Shown in pieces: positions 31,726 to 43,559 of a stretch of DNA of 64,000 nt. Position 1 is the stretch's first letter. Every line of letters starts with the position of its first letter. The position numbers and the translations under genes are program-made. Under the pieces are notes generated by a model. The model saw only the letters and a list, made by a program, of their open reading frames with translations, made no database searches and was not told the origin of the DNA. This DNA is from Prorocentrum cordatum (taxonomy: Eukaryota > Sar > Dinophyceae > Prorocentrales > Prorocentraceae). The DNA lies in the NCBI GenBank assembly GCA_963575745.1, contig CAUYUJ010014555.1, positions 50,001-114,000 of the forward strand. The letters run 5' to 3'.

Positions 31726-32240
31726 CATCGCTCCGAAACAATCACGCGAGACACCGCGAGAAGCTCCAGGAGAAGATTTCGCGATGTGGGGTCTCGGTTT
31801 CTGGACGACTCCTCAGGAGTGAGGACTGAGGTTGAGAGGATGATGGCAAGGACCTGAGGGCAAGCCCACTCCGTGCCCAGAGGCACGGTGGCGGATATAG
31901 ATAACCATGATAATTCGATGATCATGGTTCTGACGGATCGCATCGCATTTCCGAGCTCTAATGGGGGAGCCGCCTGTGGGGTATTTCAATTTGTTTTTTG
32001 TTGGAATCGTGACGGGGGCCGTGACTCGGGTTGGTGGTCGGTAGATTTGGCGAGGTGGCAAATATTATCCAGGAGCAGCGATCACCCCATCCTCGAAGGG
32101 GAAAAATGGGGTTGGGCAAGGAATCGCGATTGACCATTTCCTGCCCAGAAGGCGGGGGGCCTTTTGAGCTAGGAGACCCCATGCGAGAAGTTGTCTGGGT
32201 CCGTTTCGACGAAGCCATCATCGTTATTTCGGGCCCTGAG
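31726..32240. other. Unique stretch without recognised gene
   Basis: Mixed composition, with a short GATAACCATGATAATTCGATGATCATGG palindromic stretch near 31902-31927. No domain seen. Confidence 0.3.
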
Positions 32241-32775
32241 ATGCCGCTTGTGAGGTGTTCAGGTCGGTCTCGCCTGAGACATCCCTGCAATTGTGGACTT
32301 CGAGATGCCGCGCGAGAGATAGTCCAGCCCATTGCGCTTCGACATCCTCGCCGCTGTCCTGAGGCCGTCCAGCCCTTTTGGCTTGAGACATCCTCGCAGT
32401 TGCGGGCTTCGAGGCACGCGAGAGGTCCATCCAGCTTCCCCCCACACTCGCGCAACTCAGGGCCCATAGATGCCAGATGCCCTGACCTGAGCTGGTCCAG
32501 CCAGTGCCGCTTCACACTTCGTCACAACTGGGCTCGGATATGACCTGGCCTGAGGTCGTCCAGCCATCTTCGCCCGATGCATCCTCGTTATTCTGGGTTA
32601 GTCGATGCTCTTGCCTCACGGTATCCGATCCCGTTTCCTCGCTGTTCTGGGTTCGCAGCTGCTGTGGGCTGTTCGTTTCGCTTGATTTATCCTTGCAACT
32701 CTGGGTTCATGCACTTATGTCCTCACCTCACGTGGTCCCCTTCCTTTTCGCTTGGGACATCTTCGGGATTGTGTT
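32241..32775 (+). repeat. ~65-bp GAGACATCCTCGCAA tandem repeat, array 1
   Basis: GCCTGAGACATCCCTGCAAT (32271) and diverged copies at about 32336, 32388, 32505, 32570, 32630, 32690 and 32752 alternate with GATGCC.TGACCTGAG and GTCCAGCC. Same family as 53425-53915. Confidence 0.7.
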
Positions 32776-32899
32776 TTCCAGGATGCCCAGACCTGAGGTG
32801 GTTCAACAAATCCGTAAGGGCTTCGCCCCCTGCCGCCGGCCCCCTCTCTCGGAGAATGGGCCATGGAAGAGCGAAGTCATGAGGCTTTGGCTTCGCCGT

Positions 32900-33335
32900 G
32901 AAGCAGTGTCGGGACCTGTTTGTTTTTCGACCCTGACCCTACGGATCTGCGTCACGGATGCCATCGAATTTCAGAAATGCTGCAAATACTTAATGTTTTT
33001 GGACCCTGACCCTACGGATCTGCGTGGGGGGTGCCGCCGGATTTCAGAAATGTAGCAAATTCCCTATGTTTTTGGACCTTGACCCTGCCGATCTGCGTGA
33101 GGGGTGCCGCCGAATTTTAGAAATGTGGCAAATACTTAATGTTTTTGGACCCTGACCCCGCGGATCTGCATGAGATGTACCACCGAATTTCAGAAAAGTG
33201 GCAAATCTGTTGTGTTTTTGAACCCCGACCCCGCCGATCTGCGTGAGGGGTGCCACCGAAATTCAGAAAAGTGGCAAATCCTATGTGTTTTTGGACCCTG
33301 ACCCCGCCGATCTGAGTGAGGGGTGTAAATTTTAT
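32900..33335 (+). repeat. 73-bp tandem repeat, ~5.8 copies
   Basis: GGACCCTGACCC-type starts lie at 32928, 33001, 33074, 33147, 33220 and 33293, exactly 73 bp apart. Units carry GATCTGCGTGAGGGGTGCC and ATTTCAGAAA.GTGGCAAAT. Confidence 0.95.
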
Positions 33336-34640
33336 CCGTTTCAGAAAGAAAAGCTGTCCGTTTTGGGCCTCCCCCCCTCGCGCGGTCCATCAACAAGGAA
33401 CAGTAAGCAGCAAGAAGTCAACAAGGAACAGTAAGCAGCAAGAAGCAGAACTGTAACAGTGGAAACTGGAAGCTGCAACTGGTACAGGAAACTGCGAACT
33501 CCCGGCCTACAGCCTGGTGGCCCCACAAGGGGACCGGCGGATTTCGCCCGAGATCTCCCCTTTCTGGGCTCAGAGATGTCCTGTCAATGCTGTCACCGAT
33601 GACCCATTCGACAATTTGTGTCTCTTGTCAGATGAACATTCGGGGAGACTGCAGCCCTCCTTCTTGCCAGTGGCAAATATGTCAATCGGGGCATGGGCAT
33701 CGCATGAGGCGAGTTGCCCGTCCTCTGCCGAGGGGGTTCTGGGAGGAAGTGATTTCACACTCTAGGCATTCAAAGGGGTGGGCGGATTCTCCTTGCCTTA
33801 GATGCTGTGTGGCACTTGATTCGTCGGAGGGAAGGTCCAACGTTGCCCCATCAGCCAGACTATTGCTGCTGCACCTCGCCTTGCCTTGGCGCACAAAATG
33901 ATATCACTTCGCCTCCAAGGCCGGCGGATTCGGAATTCATGGGGCATCGCGTCAAGTTCGCGGGAGGCGTCAGTGATATGCCAGCACCAAGCTCGGCCAG
34001 GCCTTCCATGGGCTTTCGCCAATGGCCCCTGAGAGGCCTGGCCAACTTTGGAGCTTCGATTCCTGGCCGATCTGACTCTAGGATTACAGTTTTGGTCCGA
34101 TCCGCCGTGCGCCATTGAGAGGTGTATCGGTCCGATATGAGGACTCGAGGGGTGAACCTCTCGCCCTCGGCGAAGCCAACTCAAGTAAATCGAGGACAGT
34201 GTCGCTAGTGGAAGCTCGGCGGAAGTTGGCGGAGGTACAGTGGGAGACTCCATGAGAGGTCAGCGCTGGCTTCCCAAGAGTCTTCGGAGGTTGCCAGCTG
34301 TCGTGCGACCGTTTGCCCTGTCGTCTCCCTGATTCGGGCTGTGGACAAGCCCCGTGCCGAGCTCGGTCGTCCAACTCACTGACGGTGCCGCCCCAGGCGC
34401 CCCGCAGAAGATGCCAATTGGAACCCCTGGGGGCCCACCACGACGCGCCCTTGACGCGTCCCAAACGGCCTTGAGACGGACCAAGATAGCCCACAGAGCC
34501 CCCGACTGACTCCAAGAACGCCCCCAATTGCGAGCAGCGGCGTTCAACGCGTCCCAGGCGGCTTCCACGCGGCCCAAATTTGTTTCCCAGACGTCCGAAG
34601 ATGCCTCGAAGAGCATGGAGGGCCCGCGTGGTCAAGGAAG
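33336..34640. other. Mostly unique stretch with a 28-bp duplication
   Basis: CAACAAGGAACAGTAAGCAG is tandemly duplicated at about 33391 and 33419. The part 34380-34600 has diverged 11-bp satellite words in reverse orientation. No gene recognised. Confidence 0.4.
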
Positions 34641-34800
34641 GCTAAGTCACGCCAGAAAGCGATCGCGTGACGATGACGACGTTGATGATCATCATGGTGA
34701 TGGTGTCGACGATTGTGGTGATGACGATGATGCGGATGATGATGAGTGCTCGGGTGCTCATGACGGTGATTCTGTTGATGCCGATTGCCATCGTTTGGGG
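34641..34800. repeat. GAT/GAC/GGT triplet-rich tract
   Basis: GATGATGACG-type triplets give Asp or His/Met frames. Not treated as coding. Confidence 0.6.
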
Positions 34801-35985
34801 CGAGCATCCTTCAGGATCATCCATACACGCGTCCTCCGCTGTTCTTCTGTTTGGCCTCCGGGAGGCTTATCGCCATCTGTGGCCCGGGCTCGCCCCGGGG
34901 GGCGTCGTTCGGGGTGGCGCCCGGGGACAGTCTGGGAGGCGGAGGCGTCTGGAGGAAGGTATCCGGTTTCGGAGTCGTCCTGGGGCTCGCGCGGGCATCC
35001 GCTCGTGGGGCCCTTTTCGGGCGAGGGTGGGCGCCCGCGTGCGAAGTGTCGCTAGGATTCGCCCTCCTGTGTTGCCGATGGGTTTCCTGTCTTGTTATTC
35101 TTGAAATGGTTGCGGTGTTCTTTCGTCCCCCACGGGGGCTCGGAACCTCTGGGTAGGCCGGCGGACCTTTGTGACCTAAGGTCCAGAGTAACATCATGCC
35201 TTACCAATTCTTGTTCCCGTCCCTCTTTGCTCCCTCCTCCCTTCTACTGCTCATCCTTCTCCCACGTTTCCTCCTTCCCGTCCTCGCCGCAGCCGGGTTG
35301 GTTCAAGACCCCCTCCGCGTCCGTGTTCCGGAGCTCCTTTTTGGCCAGTCGCACCTCCGTCGCCCGCGGCTCCGAGTCATGTGAGGTTCGCTTGCCACTT
35401 CCAGTAGCATGGCGAGGTGTCGACGCATGGCCCGACCGGCTGACAGCAAAGGGAAATGGCGCAGAGGTTCTGGCGCGTGGGCGAGAGAGGATGGCATCCA
35501 TTCGCACGGGCTGCCAAAGACTTCTAAGAATTTCCGTTGGGCGGAGGACGAGGGATATGAGTTTCTCCACCGAGCAGCACGTGATAATATACTTGTATGC
35601 TTCTCCATTTCATTCGTCCACTAGGACACTGGCAGATATGTAGAGTTATTATGGGCCCACAGAGCGCGCGAGAGCAGCAACGGTTACAGTGGAGCTTCGA
35701 AGCAGGGCGGCGTGCGATTTATACGGGATGCGCCTGGGCGGAGCCATTGGCATTCGCATGTCCCGAAACTGGGAAACAGACCGCTGCGCATAGTTTCTCA
35801 ATGTTGAGGCTGGTGGCCCCCGCTGCCGCTGTCGTGTTTCAGCGAACTGCAAGTGTTGTTCAGTCATGCGTGCGTTTTGTTCGAGTGCTTGAGTGAGGAC
35901 AGCCGGAAGATGACGCGTCCGCTGCGTTCCTCCGCTTCCGCGCGATTTGTTCGCCAAGGATGTCTACGCCGTTGTCCGGCGGCTG
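34801..35985. other. Unique stretch without recognised gene
   Basis: C/T-rich at 35210-35290. A plus frame at 35409-35624 has mixed composition, but no family is recognised. Confidence 0.3.
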
Positions 35986-35989
35986 TGCG

Positions 35990-38500
35990 ATGACTCACTC
36001 GACCTGCTGGGGCTTGGGGCGGGGTCAGTTCCGGGGCGAGAATTGCAGGGTTTGGGGGCCAGGCGCGCAGATCACCAGGGCTGATGGCGTCGGCGGGGGA
36101 TCTGGGGCGGGATCAGATACGGGCCGGGAACGGCGGAGCCCACGGGGGGCCCAAGAATGCAGATCCCAAGGGCTGAAGGTGTCGGCGGGGGACCTGGGGC
36201 GGGGTCAGATCCGGGCGGGGAATTGTAGAGTTGGGGGGTTTCAAGAAGAGAGCTCCCATAATGGTGCGGCGGTCGGACTGGGGGGAGGGGGGTCAGGCTC
36301 GGTGCTGGGGCGGGAAGTGTCGGGTGGGGGTCCAGAGATCGGAGCTCCGAGGATGGTGCTGAGGCTGTCGGCGGGGGGCCCGGGGCGGGGTTAGATCCGG
36401 GCCATGAGCTGCAAGGCTGGGGGGCGCGAGAACGAAGATTCCAGGAGCTGAGAGCGTCGGCGGGGGACATGGGGCGGGGTCGGATCCGGGCCAGGAATTG
36501 CCGTGGGGGCCGGAGAACGCAGATGCCAGGGGCTGACGGCGTCGGCGGGGGATTTGGGGCCGGGTCAGATCAGCGCCAGGAATTGCAGGGCTGGGCGGGG
36601 CCAAGCATGGCAGATCCCAGGGGCTCTGGGGCGCGGTGAAATCCGGGCCAGGAATTGGAGGGCTGGGGGCGCCCGAGAACGCAGACCTCAGGAGCTGAGG
36701 GTGTCGGCGGGGGGACTGGGGCGAGGTCAGATCCCGGCCAAGAATCGCAAGGTTGGGGGTGATCAAGAACAGAGTCTCAGACTGGAACGGGGTCGGACCA
36801 GGTGGGGAATCAGGGTCGGTGCTGAGGCAGGAAGACTTGTCGGGTGGGGGGTTCAGAGTGCGGAGATCTGAGGATGGTGCCGAGGGCGTCGGCGGGGGGC
36901 CTGGGCGGGGTCAGACCCGGGCCAGGAATGGTGGGGCTGAGTCTGAGCCAGGGGGGGGGCGATAACAAAGAACCCAGGAGTTGACGGCTTCGGCGGGGGG
37001 CCCGGGGCGGGGTCAGATCCGGGCCAGGGTTGGGTTGGGAAGGCCCGCGCGCGCAGACCCCGTGGGCTGAGGGCGTCGGCGGGTGACTTGGGGCGGGGTC
37101 AAATCTGGGCCAGGAAGTGCGTGGTTTGGGGGGCCCGAGAATGCAGGTCCCAGGGGCTGAGGGCGTCGGCGGGGGGCCTGGGGCGGGCCAGATCTGGGCC
37201 AGGAGTTGCAGGGGTGGGGTGGCCCGAGAACGCAGATGTCGGGGTCTGGGGGCGTCGGCGGGGGGCGCGGGGCGGGGTCGGATCCGGGCCGGGAATTGCA
37301 AGGCTGGGTGGCTCAAGAACGCAGATCCCATGAGCTGAGGGCGTCGGCAGGTACTTGGGGCGAGGTCAGATCCGGGCCGGGAATTGCAGCGTTGGGGGGG
37401 GGGGCGCGAGGACACAGATCCGACTGCAGGGGCTGGGCGTCGGCGGGGGGCGCGGTGTGATCCGGGCCGGGAATGGCAGGGGGGGCCATGGGCGCCGATC
37501 CCAGGGGCTGAGTGTGTCGGCGGGGGGCCTGGGGCCCTGGGGCGGGGTCAGGCCCGGGCAGGAATTGCAGGGTGTGTGGGTGGTGGTGGTGGTGGGGGGC
37601 AACAAGACGGGCTGAGGGTGTCGTCGGGGGGCCCGAGGCGGGGTCAGGTCCGGGCTCAGACTTGCAGGGCTGGGGGGGGGGGGCAAGAACGCGCGCCCCG
37701 GGGGCTGGCGGGGGAACGGGGAACGGATCGCAAGGGCTGAGGGCGTCGGCGGGGGGCGGGGTCATATCGGGCTCAGGAATTGCAGGGCTGGTTGGGATGC
37801 CAGGGGCTGGGGGTGTTGGCGGGCACCTGGGGCGGGTTCAGATCCCGGCCAGGAATTGCTTTTTTTTTTTTTTTGGGGGGGGGGGGGAACGTGTCCCGGG
37901 AGCTGAGGGTGTCGGGGGGGGACCTAGAGCGGGGTCCGATTCGCGCCATGAGTTGCAGGTGGGCCCAAGAGCGCACATTCCAGGGGCTGAGGGCGTCGGC
38001 GGGGGCCTGGGACAGATCCGGACCAGGAATGAGAAGGCTTGGGGGTGCCCGAGAACGCAGATCACAGGGGCTGGCGGGGGGCCCGGGGCGGGGTCAGATC
38101 CGGGCCAAGAATTGCAGGGCTGGGGGGGCCAAGAACGCAAATCCCAAGGGCTGAGGGCGTCGGCGGGGGCCCGGGGCGGAGCCAGATGTAAGTGTTGTTG
38201 GGGTGGGCGTAAACGCATGGCCCATGGGCTGAGGGCGCCGACGGGGGATGTGGGGCGCGGTCAGATCCGGGCCAAGAATTGCAGGGTTGACGGGTGCCCG
38301 AGAACACGGGCTTCAGGGGCTGAGAGTGTCGGCGGGGGGCGGGGCCAGATCCGGGCCGTGAATTGCAGGGTTGGGGGGCCGCGAGAGCAGAGCTCCCAGA
38401 ATGGTGCGGGGGTTGGGTCGGGCGGGGGGCCAGGGTCGGCGCAAGGGCGGGAATTGTCGGGCGGGGGGCCCGGGGCGCGGAGCGCGGGGGGGGGGGCGCG
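35990..38500 (+). repeat. ~90-bp G-rich minisatellite, about 25 copies
   Basis: Units contain GGGCGTCGGCGGGGG, GGGGCGGGGTCAGATCCGGG, CCAGGAATTGCAGGG and AGAACGCAGATCCCAGGGGC. Examples of the GTCGGCGGG block are near 37073, 37162, 37250 and 37340. The dense G-runs could form G-quadruplexes. Confidence 0.93.
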
Positions 38501-39320
38501 GATAGATGCTTGCCCAGGACGCGGGGCGCGGCGGGGGTCGAGGGGGGGGGGTCAGCCTTGGGGCAGTGTCGGACGCGGGCAGAATAGGGTGAGGGTGGCG
38601 GCTCTAACAAGCGTTTTGCCTCGCGCGCATGTGGGGTCGGTGGGCCGGCGATGCCTGCGGGGGCATGTGCTCGCCATCTTTCACTTCTTGAGGTGCCGCC
38701 CCAGACGGGGCGAAACGCATCCGTTTTCACGATTACAGAGGCAAGCTTCGCTTGGCGATGCGTGCATCGGGTTGGGCTATTTCTAGAACGGCCAAAGTGA
38801 ATGTTTGGCAGCGTCTACCCCGAACAAACAGTCATTACACAGCGGATGTGTACGCTTTGTGGTGCAAGCGTGTAGCACGGTATGTGCTGCGCACGTGGCG
38901 TGAGCTATGTGGTGCAATGTGCTTGCCAGCGCGGGTCTCGGAGACTAAGTTACGACGGCGCGGCGCGTGTGTAAGCTATGTGTTGCGCGAGCGTCTCTGC
39001 GATATTTTTCCGACAAACAAGGCCGGCAGCGGGCGGCAGCGTGGCGGAACATGGCGGGGTCCTCGGGGCACCCGCGCCGCTCAATCTGCGCGCGAATTGG
39101 TGAGTGCCCTCTCCCTCGGCGGCCCCCCCTCGGGGGGGGCGCCCCCCCCCCCGCCTGAAAGATCCCCCCGATCAGCTCTGCAAACAGATGATGTCGGGCA
39201 CCCGCCCGTCCGGGGCCCCTCTAGCGGCCTTCGTGGCGGTTCGTCGGGGCCCTCCTCGGCCCCGAAGGCAGAGGGGCGGCGCCGTCTGCCCCCCCGAAGC
39301 CTTGATGGGGGCCCCATGCC
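38501..39320. other. Unique stretch with TATGTG(C/G/T)TGCGC words
   Basis: TATGTGCTGCGCACG (38881), TATGTGGTGCAATG and TATGTGTTGCGCG (38978) recur within 150 bp. An open plus frame (38752-39333) has no recognised domain. Confidence 0.35.
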
Positions 39321-40850
39321 AAGGATTCCCTAGCCTGGATTCGTCATTGCGGATCTCGTGCGAGTCGCGGCTCTGGGGCCTGGCCCAGCGCGGGCGCGCG
39401 GGCGCCGAAATTTGCGAAACATCTACAGGGCCGGTGTCCTGCAGGGCGCGTTTCCTTCATGCCCAGGCGGCGCCCGATGCAAAGAAGGATTCTCGCAACA
39501 AGTATTCCTTTTGGCGGGCGCATTACTTACGACCCCCTACTAAAGAGACCTTGCTCCGTCTTCCGTGCGAAGGATCCATTGCGCAAGATCCCTTGCCGGG
39601 GGGCCCTTTGGCCAGGATTCTTTACGAAGGGCTCGGCCTTGCACGGGGTTTCTGACCAAGGGTGTCCAAGAAAGGATTTGGTGTTATTGATTTCTTATTG
39701 CGGGTTCCGCACTACATGTGCCTTGCCAGGGGCCGCATTAGCCAGGATTCCTTACGGGGGATTTCATTGTGCGGACTCGTTGCGAAGAGTACGAAAAGTT
39801 CTTAATTGCGGATTCCTTACACAGGGGTCTCGTGCTACGGAGGCGCTAGGAGCCCTTGCTAAATATTTTCTGGCCAGGATCTCTTCCTTAAGGATCCCTC
39901 ACCGCATGCTCCTCACTGAGAGTTTTTATTGCGGGCGCGTGATTAAGGACTCCTTCGCAAGGGTTTTCTTAGTTAGGATTTCTTATTTCGGAATCCACAG
40001 GAAGGCAACTTGTTCTGTTGATTCTCGAGTAAAGGTTCCTCATTAAGATATCCTGGTAACGATCATTCACGTTGGGGTATCAATAAGGAGCAAGGGCTCC
40101 TTACGAAGGGCTTTTTTAACATATGATTCGCTGCCAATCGGTAAAAAATCTTAAAGGGTTCCTCATGCGGATCTCTTATTCCGGGCTCCGTATTAAGGGG
40201 TCCTTATTGAGAGGCCCTTATTCAAGATTCTCTATTGCGGGTTCCTTACAAAGGATATCCCATTCAGGATACCTGAATAAGAACTCCTGTCCAACTATTC
40301 CTTACTAAGTAGTCCCTCTTCCGGAGTCGCTGCTATGGGGTCCTTACTCAGGATTCCCGAGTTAGATTTCGTTAGTAAGCATCCCTGAACACATTGCTGG
40401 GCCCTCACGACGGACATTCCATTCAGGATACCTTCCCAAGAATTCCTTACCAAGGATTCCTTACAAAGTAGTCCGTCCGAAGGAGTCGCTGCTAAGGAAT
40501 CCGTACTCAGGGTTCCCTAATCAGATTCATTTAATAAGGATCCCTGAACACATCATTCGTAGTACGGGTAACTTGGCTTGTTTTTGCTATCTAGGGCCCC
40601 CCTCGTAGGATTCCCGACTAAATATTCCTTCAGAGGAATTCCGAGGGATTCTTTACGAAGGATTATTCGCGGAAGATTTTGCACGAAAGGTGCCTCATTC
40701 AAGGCTTCTTATAAGGGTTCCTTGCGAAGGTTTTTCCAGTACGTGTTCTTTATTATGAACCCGTTGGTAATGATTCCTTACGAGGGAGTCCTTACCAAAG
40801 CGGAGGTAGTATGGGGCTTGGGTTACGGATCCCGCAGGATCTCGAAGGAT
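39321..40850 (+). repeat. ~15-bp AAGGATTCCTTAC degenerate satellite
   Basis: Hundreds of diverged copies of a unit like CTTACGAAGGATTCC (partly palindromic) at 13-16-bp spacing, clear near 40640-40740. Because 15 is a multiple of three, the frames show periodic peptides such as RIPYGG. Not treated as a gene. Confidence 0.8.
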
Positions 40851-41412
40851 TCCTGGGCTTCGCGGGGGATCGCAGAGATCCGCCATGACTCCACGGCTTC
40901 CTATGGATTCAAGCTGGAGGGGGAAGGGACGGAAAGCCATTGAACACAACAGAAACAAAGACAAACAAACAACAATACCAAGACAACAACAAAACATCCA
41001 AACAAATTGCGATTTCGCAGGAACTTCTGGGGAGTGGGGAGGCGCCGGTATGTCCGAAATCCTTGTTTTTTGCTATCGGAGAGGTGTTCAAAACGCCAAA
41101 GCCGCTCAGGCGTGTATCGAGCCAGGCGCCCAGAATCGAGGTTCGATGTTTTCGGGCGCTTTTGTCGGGTTCTGGTGGTTTTCGCGCCTCGGAGTGCATT
41201 GAAGCAGTTGCGCTTCGCCGGGGTCGTTCCAGGGGTGCCCGGATCGTTTCGAACGGCCGTTGGAGAGCGGAGCGATGGCGCTATCCAGGTGCGTCGGATT
41301 CGCGCTCGCGAGCCTATCGCCGATCTCTGGGCGATGCTTCGCCGGTTCCAGGTCGACGTCCCCGCCCCCTCTCTCCCCCCTGGGGCTGGTTTCCCCCCCT
41401 CTCTCCCCCTCG
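40851..41412. other. Spacer with A/C-rich tract before the LTR element
   Basis: ACAACAAAACATCCAAACAA-type A/C-rich DNA at 40940-41005. C/T-rich DNA abuts the LTR at 41365-41411. Confidence 0.4.
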
Positions 41413-42206
41413 TGAATCGGGGGAGCTCCGGATAGCGCGGTGACGTCAACCCGGCCGGAGGCCCTGGGGCCTCAGCAAAACCAGCCAAAGTGCATAGGCT
41501 TGTGCGGTGCTGTGCTGCGCGGAGTGTGGGCATAGCGTAGGGCGGCATATCTTCGCCAGCGCTGAGGAGAACAGCCGTGGCCATGATTTCGGCCACGCTG
41601 GCAGGACAGCCTCCCAGGCGAAATGCGTAACATTTTCGTTGTTGCCGCGCTGTGTGGTGCGTGAGGTATGGCATAGCAACGCGTTGGTGTGGCACGGAGT
41701 ACCCCTTGTGCGTGTCACGGTTTCCGCCGGGCTCTGGCCGCCGCCGCCGTGCGAGCGTTTAGATTGCCACAGTCAGTGCGCACAGGCTCTGGCCATAGGT
41801 TCATAGCAGTGCCACCTCTGGTCAGAGCTCCGCCCGGGGTGTGTAGCAATGCCACATCCGTCGCTAGGACAGTATATGTTCGGGACTGTTTGTCTCAAGG
41901 CCCACGCGACGCGATGGGCACGGAAAAAGATACTCACAAACCTGCGACTCAGCAGCTGCGGCAATTCAAATGGGTCATCGTTTTGACAAATACGCTACTT
42001 TGTAAACACTTCGGGATAGAACCGAGAAGTGTTTTCAAGGAGCCCCTGCCAGTAAGTAGAAAGGAAACGATACGTCGTGTGTCTGACATGGCGGAAGGGA
42101 GGTTGGTGGTCCCAAAGCCTCCGCCAGAAAACCAACAGAAGAAGCGAACCCTTGGGGTGGACAATGCCCTGCGCACTTCCCAATAGGCGACCGCGAGGCG
42201 CTCACA
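41413..42206 (+). repeat. 5' LTR
   Basis: Starts TGAATCGGGGGAGCTC and ends GAGGCGCTCACA. It aligns to the 3' LTR over its whole length with small indels (for example AGCGCTGAGGAGAACA near 41570, absent downstream). Contains GGACAGTATATGTTCGGGAC near 41866, a possible start region. Confidence 0.92.
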
Positions 42207-42207
42207 A

Positions 42208-42221
42208 GGGTTCTGGGCCCA
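42208..42221 (+). other. Primer-binding site resembling initiator-Met tRNA anticodon arm
   Basis: GGGTTCTGGGCCCA lies one base after the 5' LTR. It matches the reverse complement of the conserved eukaryotic initiator tRNA segment TGGGCCCATAACCC at 13 of 14 positions. Drosophila copia is primed by a 5' half of the same tRNA, so half-tRNA priming is inferred. Confidence 0.65.
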
Positions 42222-42945
42222 AACCTACGACGTGGTGCTCAGCATGCTACTTCATCGAGTACGACATCTACATGGCATGGTTGATCCGCACGTGCAAGTG
42301 CTGCGGCGATGTGGTCATTGGGCCTACTGTGCCTTGCTAGGCCCGCGGGCAGCAATTGCACGGGCACTGTACCGTCTCACGTGCCGGCCACGCCGTCTGT
42401 ACGGAGTGCGCGAACGAGATGGGCTGCGCGTTCGTTTACCATCAGGCCACCAACCGCTTTCAGCAGCATGGGGTCGTGCTCGGCCGGCTGGTGTCCTCAG
42501 GTGGGCAAGTGGCGGGCCAGGCGATCGGTTCGATCGTTTCGGGCACGATCTCCAGAGCTGCTCGCCTGATGGGCGGCTGCGCAGCTGGGGCCAGGAGTGC
42601 TTGGGCCAGAGCGCGCGCTGTGGACTTCGTGCCAGCGAGTGCCGCCGAGCCCCGCGAGGCGCCGACTTTGCTCCGCCCCAAACCCTTTGAGGATTACTAC
42701 GGCGCATCGGAGGCAGGGGGCGCGAGCGCAGGAGCAGCAAGAGCGGAGGTAGTAGCGATTGCGGAGCTCATGGCGGAGTTCCAGTGGATGCGGCAGGAGA
42801 TCAACGAACTCAAGGCCGAGAGCCAACGCCTTCGCGATGGCGCCGCTGACGGCGCGGAAGGTGTGGGCCAGGACGGGCCAGGATTTGCATCGCCTAGCCA
42901 GAGGATTGATGGCAGCGTCAGGCCAGGAGGAAGATATATATAGAC
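42222..42945 (+). pseudogene. Cys/His-rich N-terminal region of copia gag
   Basis: One frame, broken by a stop at 42338-42340, reads WCSAC..TCKCCGDVVIGPTVPC, then HGHCTVSRAGHAVCTECANE and MGC. The spaced C-x2-C, H-x-H-C and H-x2-C-x2-C groups resemble a zinc-binding (RING-like or zinc-ribbon) fold. The second half has a coiled-coil-like helix, LMAEFQWMRQEINELKAESQ (42767-42826). This probably forms the start of the structural protein. The exact fold is not identified. The frame stops near 42941. Confidence 0.45.
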
Positions 42946-43559
42946 AGGCTGCTCAACGTCGTGGGGGCCGCGGTGGACCAGCAGGAAAAGCAGGAGACTC
43001 GCCAGGGCGATTTTTGCACTGCGGCGGTTGGGCTCGTGGCGACGGCAGCTGAACAGGCTAGAGGCTGCCAGGACAACCCCCCCGGGCCTGGGAAGCATGG
43101 GCACGGCGCCTGCCAGGGGGCAGAGGGGGAGGCGGAGGGCCTTTTCCCTTTCATCTCGGAGCTCCTGGTGTTCAGGGTGATTTTCTTGGAACTGCGGGCG
43201 TTGGGGGGCTCGGATGACCAGGGGGCCTAGGAAGAGAAGTTTTTGGGCCACCTGGAGTCTGCGGAGGGCATCCAGGAGGCTGCGGAGGACATCCAGGAGG
43301 CCAAAAAGGAAGGACATCCTGGAGGTTGCAGAGGGCATCCAGGAGGCTGCGGTGGACATCCAGGAGGCCGCGGAGGACATTCAGACGGCTTTGGAGGGCC
43401 AGGAGGACCAGGCGGAGGAGGCTTCGGGCCACCCGCAGGCGCAGGATGACCGTGGCGCCCCGATGGTTTTCCAGGAGCAGCTGGAGGTGGGCCTCCGGGA
43501 CCCTCTCCCCCCGCCGCCACCTTTCGGCAGTGCTGCTGGGCCCGCTGATGGCGGCGGCC
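42946..43559 (+). pseudogene. Copia gag middle region with 21-bp heptad repeats
   Basis: A frame starting near 43214 contains EGIQEAAVDIQEAAEDIQTA. It is encoded by about six tandem 21-bp units (GAGGGCATCCAGGAGGCTGCG and variants, 43260-43390), so each unit is one heptad of a coiled coil. The frame continues through a proline-rich stretch, PLPPPPPFG, to 43633. Oligomerisation of gag is a reasonable role. The 5' part of this interval is not readable in one frame. Confidence 0.45.

Noticed and set aside
35990-38500. Long plus frame 37512-38786
   Set aside because: Comes from the G-rich minisatellite; gives Gly/Arg/Ala repeats without a domain.
39459-40046. 195-codon plus frame with RIPYGG-like periodicity
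   Set aside because: A 15-bp satellite has a period divisible by three, so the periodic peptide needs no selection.
41398-41412. Target-site duplication CCCTCTCTCCCCC around the LTR element
   Set aside because: The same word is present at 49628 on, but it is offset from the LTR ends by several bases and both flanks are C/T-rich, so chance is likely.
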